Positions 6,975-11,209 of a stretch of DNA of 11,209 nucleotides are shown in pieces. Location: the NCBI GenBank assembly GCA_002408385.1, contig DHSB01000255.1, positions 8,096 through 19,304 of the forward strand, in the 5' to 3' direction. The DNA comes from Myxococcales bacterium UBA5297. Its GTDB lineage: Bacteria > Myxococcota > Myxococcia > Myxococcales > UBA5297. The translations under genes were made by a program, and so were the position numbers. How positions within the stretch are numbered: position 1 is the first letter of the stretch; the number at the start of each line of letters is the position of its first letter. The notes beneath the pieces were generated by a model. It saw nothing but the letters and a program-made list of their open reading frames with translations, searched no databases and was not told the DNA's origin.

Positions 6975-7171
6975 CTCGGAGCCTTGGTCGACGTGGTACG
7001 ACCCTCGTGTTTGACTCGCTCATTCCGTCCGGCCGCTCGGCCCTCCTGCTGCCAATACAGGAGCGCGAGCTTGCGAATGCCTCCGGCCTTTTCCGCTACT
7101 TGACAGGCCTGGGATGAGAAGGCGAGGTTTGAGCCGCTTGCTCATCCTTCTTGTCTGGGGTTGGAGAAACC

Positions 7172-7717
7172 ATGGATCGCTTCGAGATCGACCTTGACTC
7201 CGAGTGCATTTGGCTGGACGACGCCTGGCTCAACCGCGACGACCTCGTCGCCAAGATCAAGGCGATGATGGACTCGGGCGACTACCAGATCGCCCGGCCG
7301 AGCAGCGCCCTCGAGGCGCTGACGAAGGCGCTCGCTCAGGCGCGCCTGCTCGCCCTGCGCATCTCGCCCGAGATGTCCGAGGCCCTCAACGCCGCCGCGA
7401 CGCAGACCGGCAGGCCGGTCGGCGGCATTGCGCGCGAGGCCATCGGGGCGTGGCTCGCGACGGCTGCAGGCTCTCAAGAGGCTGTGCAGCCGCAGGCCCA
7501 GCCATCGCAGGAGCCGGCAGAGACGCAGCCTGCCGGCGAGAAGGTCGCCGAGCCGAGCCCCGCGCAGGCCGTTGCCCTGGCGGCCGACGCGGGCGATTCG
7601 ACGCAGGCCCTCGTCAACGAGCCGGTCAGCGCCGAGGAGGCCGCGGGCGCGGTCGCCTTGACGCCCAAGCGCAGCGAGGAGGCCGAGGAGGTCGAGAAGC
7701 GCTGGTTCGACAAGTAG
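7172..7717 (+). CDS. Ribbon-helix-helix-like protein with acidic N-terminus and low-complexity tail (181 residues)
   Basis: The ATG at 7172 follows GGAGA at 7163-7167; a TTG at 7151 in the same frame is less likely. Residues 1-40 are acidic and aromatic (FEIDLDSECIWLDDAWL), and residues 40-57 look helical. Residues 59-97 (LLALRISPEMSEAL, then TGRPVGGIAREAIGAWLA) fit the CopG/Arc ribbon-helix-helix pattern: a short strand, a helix, a Gly-containing turn and a second helix. Residues 100-175 are rich in Ala, Pro, Glu and Gln and probably disordered, and the protein ends RWFDK. It may be a small DNA-binding regulator or an antitoxin-like protein, but no toxin gene adjoins it. The fold assignment is by pattern only. 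It is a single gene closed by its own terminator. Confidence 0.75.
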   Translation: MDRFEIDLDSECIWLDDAWLNRDDLVAKIKAMMDSGDYQIARPSSALEALTKALAQARLLALRISPEMSEALNAAATQTGRPVGGIAREAIGAWLATAAGSQEAVQPQAQPSQEPAETQPAGEKVAEPSPAQAVALAADAGDSTQALVNEPVSAEEAAGAVALTPKRSEEAEEVEKRWFDK

Positions 7718-7753
7718 CCGTTCGGCGCACGCACGCCGCGTCCAAACGAGGAA

Positions 7754-7780
7754 AGCCCGCGGTGCCGCGGGCTGTTTTCT
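7754..7780 (+). terminator. Intrinsic terminator after the ribbon-helix-helix gene
   Basis: AGCCCGCG (7754-7761) pairs with CGCGGGCT (7766-7773) around a GTGC loop and is followed by GTTTTCT. This is the most classical rho-independent terminator in the window and separates this gene from prfB. Confidence 0.88.
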
Positions 7781-7840
7781 CAAGGTGCGCCACCTCATTT
7801 CATCTGCCCGAGGGGGGCCAAGGGCGCTCGCTGGAGAGTC

Positions 7841-8951
7841 ATGGCTGATCTGACCGAAAGAATCGAGACGTTGAACGAGAGGCTCTCCGTCCTCCGGGGG
7901 CATCTTTGACATCGCCGGCAGGAAGGCCCGCCTGTCGGAGATCGAGTCGATAGTCCAGGTTCCCGACTTCTGGGACGACAACCAGAAGGCCCAGGCCATC
8001 CTCAAGGAGAAGGCGGGCGCCGAGGCGCGCGTCGCCGAGTTCGAGCGCGCCGCCAAGGGGCTCGAGGACGCCGAGGTGTTGCGCGAGCTCGCCGAGGAGG
8101 CGGGCGACGAGTCCGAGCTCGCCTCGGTCGCCGCGGCGCTCGACGAGGTCGAGAAGAGCGTCGAGGCGATGGAGTTCGCCCGCATGCTCTCGGGCGAGAA
8201 CGACCGCGCCTCGGCCTTCCTCGACATCAACGCGGGCGCGGGCGGCACCGAGTCGATGGACTGGGCCGCGATGCTGCTGCGCATGTACACCCGCTACTGC
8301 GAGCAGAGGGGCTGGAAGGTCGAGATCAACGACTACGTCCCCGGCGAGGAAGCGGGCGTCAAGAACGTCTCCATCCAGATCGAGGGCGAGTTCGCCTACG
8401 GCTATCTGAAGGCCGAGAACGGCGTGCACCGCCTGGTGCGTATCAGCCCCTTCGACGCCAACGCGCGCAGGCAGACGAGCTTCGCCTCGGTCTACGTCTA
8501 CCCGCAGATCGACGACAGCATCGAGATCGACATCCCGGAGAAGGACGTCGAGATGAAGGCCATCCGCGGGTCGGGCGCCGGCGGCCAGAAGGTGAACAAG
8601 ACCTCCAGCACCATCCAGCTACGCCACCTGCCGACCAACATCATCGTCACCGTGCAGACCGAGCGCAGCCAGAGCCGCAACCGCGACGTCGCCTTCAAGA
8701 TCCTGCGCTCGCGCCTCTACGAGATGGAGGCGAAGAAGCGCGAGGCCGAGCGCGACAGGCTCGAGTCGCAGAAGATGGACATCGCCTTCGGCTCGCAGAT
8801 CCGATCCTATGTCCTTGCGCCCTACCGTCTGGTCAAGGACCACCGCACCGGCGTGGAGAAGGGCCAGGTCGACGCGGTGCTCGACGGCGAGCTCGACGAT
8901 TTCATCAGCGCCTGGCTGCTAGGCGTACGCAACCCGAACCGGCCGGAGTAA
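7841..8951 (+). CDS. prfB: Peptide chain release factor 2 (RF2), expressed by +1 programmed frameshift
   Basis: RF2 reads UGA and UAA and releases the finished protein from the ribosome. The gene starts at ATG 7841 (GGAGAG at 7833-7838) and reads 22 codons (MADLTERIETLNERLSVLRG, then HL) to CTT 7904-7906, followed by an in-frame TGA 7907-7909. Skipping T7907 continues at GAC 7908 to TAA 8949-8951, for 369 residues; E. coli RF2 has 365. Stop-codon recognition motif S202-P-F204 lies in HRLVRISPFD and the catalytic G247-G-Q249 in GSGAGGQKVN. The C-terminal GSQIRSYVL and RTGVE motifs are also present. In the known mechanism, low RF2 slows reading of UGA, promotes the shift and so raises RF2. An automatic caller may report only the downstream frame, starting late. 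The small lipoprotein gene follows 3 bases later. Confidence 0.96.
7894..7910 (+). promoter_or_regulatory. prfB programmed +1 frameshift site
   Basis: The sequence CCGGGGGCAT-CTTTGAC matches the known RF2 recoding layout: a G-rich Shine-Dalgarno-like stimulator, three bases, the slippery CTT, stop TGA and a following C. The stimulator reads CGGGGG where E. coli has AGGGGG, at the same distance from CTT. Confidence 0.95.
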
Positions 8952-8954
8952 CCG

Positions 8955-9413
8955 ATGACACGGATTGTGGCCTTGTTCGCCCTCGTCCTCGGCGGCTGTC
9001 TCGCGCCGGCGGCGCTGGTCCCCATGCCGCACAACCAGGACGGCGGCCGCAGGCCCGCGCGCGTCGGGCCCATCTCCAACCGCTGCCCGAGGCTCGTCGA
9101 GCCCAACCGCGAGAAGGAGTGCGAGCAGATCCGCTTCGACGCCATCAACTTCGTGCGCCGGCTCGCCGTCGACGACCAGCTCTGCCTGCAGGGCAATCCC
9201 CTGAGCGACGGGGTGACCGGCCGGTGCAAGGTGAGGGCGTTCGTCGAGGACGTGGGCCCGAAGAGCATCAAGCTGGAGATCCGCCACGCCGATCCGGGGA
9301 CCGGATTTCAGCCGATGGCCGACCACTGGTACCACGAGGACGCGCTGGTCGACCTGTACCTGGACTCCTGGGGCTTCGAGGCGCGCCCGCCAGAGCCTGC
9401 AGCCGCCAAGTAG
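8955..9413 (+). CDS. Small lipoprotein of unknown function, coupled to prfB (152 residues)
   Basis: The ATG at 8955 lies 3 bases after the prfB stop; its GGAG ribosome site (8945-8948) is inside the last prfB codons, so translational coupling is likely. The signal peptide is short and ends in lipobox L12-G-G-C15. The mature part has four more cysteines (44, 56, 77, 91), which could form two disulphides. Residues 90-140 look like a small beta-rich or mixed domain (CKVRAFVEDV, IKLEIRHADPG, HWYHEDALVDLYLDSWGF), and the end is Pro/Ala-rich. I do not recognise the family. It is unlike the Cys-rich lipoproteins upstream. The link to prfB may be one of expression level only. Confidence 0.82.
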   Translation: MTRIVALFALVLGGCLAPAALVPMPHNQDGGRRPARVGPISNRCPRLVEPNREKECEQIRFDAINFVRRLAVDDQLCLQGNPLSDGVTGRCKVRAFVEDVGPKSIKLEIRHADPGTGFQPMADHWYHEDALVDLYLDSWGFEARPPEPAAAK

Positions 9414-9478
9414 GCGTCAGCGGTTCTGCTCCAGCGGTGTCCCGAAATCGCCTGCGCGTGTCGCGCGAGGCGGGGCGC

Positions 9479-9495
9479 GCCGCCGTCTCGGCGGC
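9479..9495 (+). terminator. Possible terminator hairpin after the prfB operon
   Basis: GCCGCCG (9479-9485) pairs with CGGCGGC (9489-9495) around TCT, 66 bases after the lipoprotein stop. No T tract follows, so the assignment is tentative. Confidence 0.35.
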
Positions 9496-9540
9496 CTGCG
9501 TGCGCGCATGAAGAAGAGGAGCAGAAGCGAGGTTGAGAAG

Positions 9541-9578
9541 GTCCAGTCCGCTGTTCGTTTACGAGACGCAGCCGGGCG
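9541..9578 (+). repeat. Dispersed intergenic repeat, copy 2
   Basis: GTCCAGTCCGCTGTTCGTT (9541-9559) is identical to 6936-6954 and is followed, after a spacer one base shorter, by GACGCAGCCGGGCG. Confidence 0.75.
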
Positions 9579-9695
9579 AGCTCCCGGTGCGATGCTCAGG
9601 GTGAGCGGAAACCGAACCGCATCAAGGAAGGACCTGCGAGGCCTCTTCAGCACTTGGCTGCGCCCGGAAGAAGAGATCGTGCCCGATTTCTGGCC

Positions 9696-9720
9696 GGGCG
9701 CACCGCTGTGCGCCCCTACC
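9696..9720 (+). repeat. Palindromic element ending TGCGCCCCTACC, copy 2
   Basis: GGGCGCAC (9696-9703) pairs perfectly with GTGCGCCC (9708-9715) around CGCT and runs into CTACC. The last 12 bases equal those of the element at 6822-6844. Confidence 0.55.
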
Positions 9721-9780
9721 GAACGGCGAAACCAAGCCGGGCGCATCGCCATCCGCCTCCACGCCCGGTCAGCCTCTGAG

Positions 9781-9823
9781 TCCCAACTCCCAACTCACGA
9801 CTCACAACGGCTCCCAACTCCCT
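9781..9823 (+). repeat. Imperfect short tandem repeat (CTCCCAACT-like)
   Basis: Units such as TCCCAACTC, CCAACTCAC, GACTCACAA and CTCCCAACTC follow each other on one strand. The tract is purine-poor and unlike the flanking GC-rich DNA. It may mark an old slippage array. Confidence 0.55.
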
Positions 9824-9878
9824 CAAAACTTTTCTGCCGCTCACGCGGTCAATAGGAACCAACTGCGCGAGGGAGGAG

Positions 9879-10556
9879 ATGGCCGAGGCATTCGAAGAGG
9901 TCGCGGGCGCCGCTTGCTCCAGCCTGTCCGCACCGCTCGACAGGAAGGATTCCGACGCGCCGCCCGCGTCGGCACCCGAGTCGGCCGAGCTGTGGCGCGA
10001 GAGGCAGCTCCTTCGCCGGTTACGGCGCGGCGATGAGCGGGCCTTCGTCGAGCTTGTCCGCGAGCACCAGGACCGGGTCTACGACCTGCTCGTGCGGATG
10101 CTCGGCGATCGCGAAGAGGCGCTCGATCTTTCGCAGGAGGTCTTCGCCTCCATCCACGCCTCGGTCGCGCGCTTCCGCGGGGAGAGCCGGCTGTCGACCT
10201 GGATCTTCCGGGTCGCCAAGAACCACTGTCTCAACCGGCTCAAGTACCTCCAGCGGCGCCACCGCCACCGCTCGACCGAGATCTCGAACGTCCCGGAGGG
10301 TGTGCTCGAGGCCTGCGCGCCCAGCCGGCGCCCCGACGAGAACCTCGCCGAGCGCGAGCTGCGCGCCCTCGTCCGCCGGGGGATCGCCCTGCTCGACGAG
10401 GAGCACCGTCTGCTGCTCGTGTTGCGGGACATCGAGGGGCTCTCCTACCATGAGATTGCCGACATCACCGAGCAGCCCGAGGGCACGGTGAAGAGCCGAC
10501 TGCACCGGGCGCGCGCCTCGCTGGCACGCCTCGTGGCGCAGCTCGAAAAGGAGTGA
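9879..10556 (+). CDS. ECF-type RNA polymerase sigma factor (225 residues)
   Basis: The protein is a sigma-70 family factor of the extracytoplasmic-function class, which has only regions 2 and 4 and directs RNA polymerase to stress or envelope promoters. Region 2 spans about residues 55-125 (AFVELVREHQDRVYDLL, ALDLSQEVFASI, STWIFRVAKNHCLNRLK). Region 4 spans about 167-220, with the helix-turn-helix SYHEIADITEQPEGTVKSRL and following basic residues for the -35. The first 35 residues are an extra Ala/Ser/Pro-rich extension. The ATG at 9879 has a purine-rich GAGGGAGGAG directly upstream; GAGGG at 9869-9873 gives workable spacing. The next gene is its probable anti-sigma factor, 3 bases downstream. 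A GGAACC at 9855-9860 resembles an ECF -35, but no -10 fits at the right distance. Confidence 0.93.
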   Translation: MAEAFEEVAGAACSSLSAPLDRKDSDAPPASAPESAELWRERQLLRRLRRGDERAFVELVREHQDRVYDLLVRMLGDREEALDLSQEVFASIHASVARFRGESRLSTWIFRVAKNHCLNRLKYLQRRHRHRSTEISNVPEGVLEACAPSRRPDENLAERELRALVRRGIALLDEEHRLLLVLRDIEGLSYHEIADITEQPEGTVKSRLHRARASLARLVAQLEKE

Positions 10557-10559
10557 GCG

Positions 10560-10928
10560 GTGAACTTTGCGGCCCCCAGCCTCGACCATGACCGGGCCCA
10601 GGCGCTCTTCGGCCAGCTCGTCGACGAGCAGCTCGCGCCGGCCGAGGAACAGGCCCTCCGCAGCCACCTCGACGCGTGCGCCGACTGCCAGCACGAGCTC
10701 GAGCGCTACGCCAGGACGGTGACTCTGGTGCGCTCGCTCGAGCGAGAGAGGGCCCCTGCCGAGCTCGCCGCGCAGGTGATGAAGCGGGTGCGCAGGCGCC
10801 GCCGGCACCTCTTCGGCCTGCAGGGCGGGCGCTTCTTCGAGCACGTCAGCATGCCGGCCGAGGTCGCGGTTCCGGTCGTCCTGGTCGCCATTGCCGCCGC
10901 CGCGCTGATCGTCCTCTTGCTGCAGTGA
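10560..10928 (+). CDS. Zinc-binding (zf-HC2 type) membrane anti-sigma factor without an outer domain (122 residues)
   Basis: It starts at GTG 10560, with GGAG (10550-10553) inside the end of the sigma gene and a 3-base gap, so the pair is translationally coupled. Residues 36-43 carry the H-x3-C-x2-C zinc motif (SHLDACADC) in the helix preceded by PAEEQALRSHL; H10 is a candidate fourth ligand at the usual distance. Such domains bind and hold the partner ECF sigma factor at the membrane. An Arg-rich stretch (residues 76-83) is followed by a single predicted transmembrane helix at about 102-121 and only Q122 after it. Most membrane anti-sigmas of this type have a periplasmic sensor region after the helix; here it is absent. 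Signal sensing may be cytoplasmic, through zinc-thiol chemistry, or through another protein. Confidence 0.88.
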   Translation: MNFAAPSLDHDRAQALFGQLVDEQLAPAEEQALRSHLDACADCQHELERYARTVTLVRSLERERAPAELAAQVMKRVRRRRRHLFGLQGGRFFEHVSMPAEVAVPVVLVAIAAAALIVLLLQ

Positions 10929-10988
10929 GGGGCTGAGGGCTCGCGACGAAGCCCGGTGCCCGGTCCCCCTGTCTGCCCGCGCGCGGCC

Positions 10989-11052
10989 GGTGAAAGACGC
11001 CTCCCGGCCGGCCTACCGGTTGGCGTTGCGCCCGAGGTGAAAGCCCCCTCCC
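10989..11052 (+). repeat. Short direct repeat GGTGAAAGnnnCCTCCC
   Basis: GGTGAAAGACGCCTCCC at 10989-11005 and GGTGAAAGCCCCCTCCC at 11036-11052 differ at 2 of 17 bases and lie 47 bases apart. The second copy leads into the left arm of the large inverted repeat. Confidence 0.5.
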
Positions 11053-11115
11053 TGTCGGCGCGCTGAGGGGATCGCGGCGAGCAACCAAGCCGAATGCGCG
11101 CCGAAAGGGAGGGGG
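11044..11115 (+). terminator. Large inverted repeat downstream of the anti-sigma gene
   Basis: The arm 11044-11063 (CCCCCTCCCTGTCGGCGCGC) is complementary to 11096-11115 at 19 of 20 positions, around a 32-base loop, and TTT follows the right arm. It could terminate the sigma/anti-sigma transcript, end a small RNA or be a mobile-element relic. It starts 115 bases after the stop codon. Confidence 0.5.
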
Positions 11116-11132
11116 TTTGGGGGGGGTTGGGG
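11107..11132 (+). other. G-quadruplex-capable tract
   Basis: Four G runs of 3, 5, 8 and 4 bases are separated by A, TTT and TT. The first two runs lie in the right arm of the inverted repeat, so hairpin and quadruplex would compete for the same bases. Confidence 0.6.
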
Positions 11133-11209
11133 ACCTACTCGGCAGAGTTTGACCAGATTGGCAAGAATCTGCGGTCTGAAGTCTGACGACTGGGGCCTGC
11201 CGGCCGCCC

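Larger units (their letters stand above)
6627..7171 (+). other. 545-bp gene-free stretch with hairpins and dispersed repeats
   Basis: I see no credible gene here. Reading frames crossing it have Arg/Ala/Ser-rich translations and no domain. It holds a terminator-like hairpin (6663-6685), a GCCGGC hairpin (6755-6772), a GCGCAT/ATGCGC hairpin followed by CCCTACC (6822-6844), and a segment repeated near 9541 (6936-6974). TTGACA at 7100-7105 could be a -35 for the next gene, but no good -10 follows. Confidence 0.6.
9414..9878 (+). other. 465-bp gene-free stretch with shared repeats
   Basis: The open frame at 9508-9855 has no ribosome site of note and an Arg/Ser-rich translation without domains, so I do not call it. 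The stretch holds a hairpin (9479-9495), the second copy of the dispersed repeat (9541-9578), a palindromic element (9696-9720) and a CTCCCAACT-like low-complexity tract (9781-9823). No clear promoter for the sigma factor gene is visible. Confidence 0.6.

Noticed and set aside
6533..7117. 194-codon plus-strand frame running from lipoprotein C into the gene-free stretch
   Set aside because: It starts inside lipoprotein C in another frame, crosses several hairpins and has no recognisable domain or ribosome site.
9508..9855. 115-codon frame in the second gene-free stretch
   Set aside because: It crosses a dispersed repeat, a palindromic element and a low-complexity tract, and its composition is not protein-like.
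9855..9860. GGAACC as an autoregulatory ECF -35 element upstream of the sigma gene
   Set aside because: A -10 at 16-17 bases would fall at the start codon (about 9877) and no matching sequence is there.
10020..10844. 274-codon minus-strand frame opposite the sigma/anti-sigma pair
   Set aside because: It is a mirror of two well-supported sense genes and its translation resembles no family.
11154..11171. Six-base-pair hairpin CAGATT/AATCTG near the window end
   Set aside because: Too short and without context; a stem of this size is expected by chance.

Overview
The window is very GC-rich, high-coding-density bacterial DNA. Several features suggest a Myxococcota or other former deltaproteobacterial genome: Cys-rich secreted lipoproteins built on Cys-Gly-Asp-x-Asp-Gly-Cys-Gly-Gly type repeats, GC-rich third codon positions, TAnnAT-like -10 boxes and an ECF sigma/zinc anti-sigma pair. 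This is inference from protein style; no marker here fixes the taxon. All credible genes are on the + strand.

Layout. 1-989: the 3' part of a gene for a Pro/Glu-rich linker fused to an outer-membrane beta-barrel. 1263-2918, 3274-5559 and 5673-6626: three consecutive Cys-rich lipoprotein genes (551, 761 and 317 residues; about 12-14% cysteine). Each is followed by a hairpin and preceded by its own candidate -10 element, so they look like separate transcription units. The first two are paralogues that share a central region but carry their CGD/CGG repeat block at opposite ends; all three share a small G-x-C-x3-C module. 6627-7171: a 545-bp gene-free stretch rich in hairpins and dispersed repeats.

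7172-7717: a 181-residue protein with a ribbon-helix-helix-like core, followed by a textbook terminator. 7841-8951: prfB (release factor 2), written in two frames and joined by the classical autoregulatory +1 frameshift at CTT-TGA-C. 8955-9413: a small lipoprotein, probably translationally coupled to prfB. 9414-9878: a second gene-free stretch sharing repeats with the first. 9879-10556 and 10560-10928: an ECF sigma factor and its zinc-binding membrane anti-sigma factor, translationally coupled. The anti-sigma protein has essentially no residues beyond its membrane helix. 10929-11209: a gene-free end with a 20-bp inverted repeat running into a G-quadruplex-capable tract.

The most notable items are the tandem Cys-rich lipoprotein family with reshuffled modules, the anti-sigma factor lacking a sensor domain, the prfB recoding site with a slightly divergent stimulator, and the repeats shared between the two gene-free regions. 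I found no rRNA, tRNA, transposase or CRISPR array.
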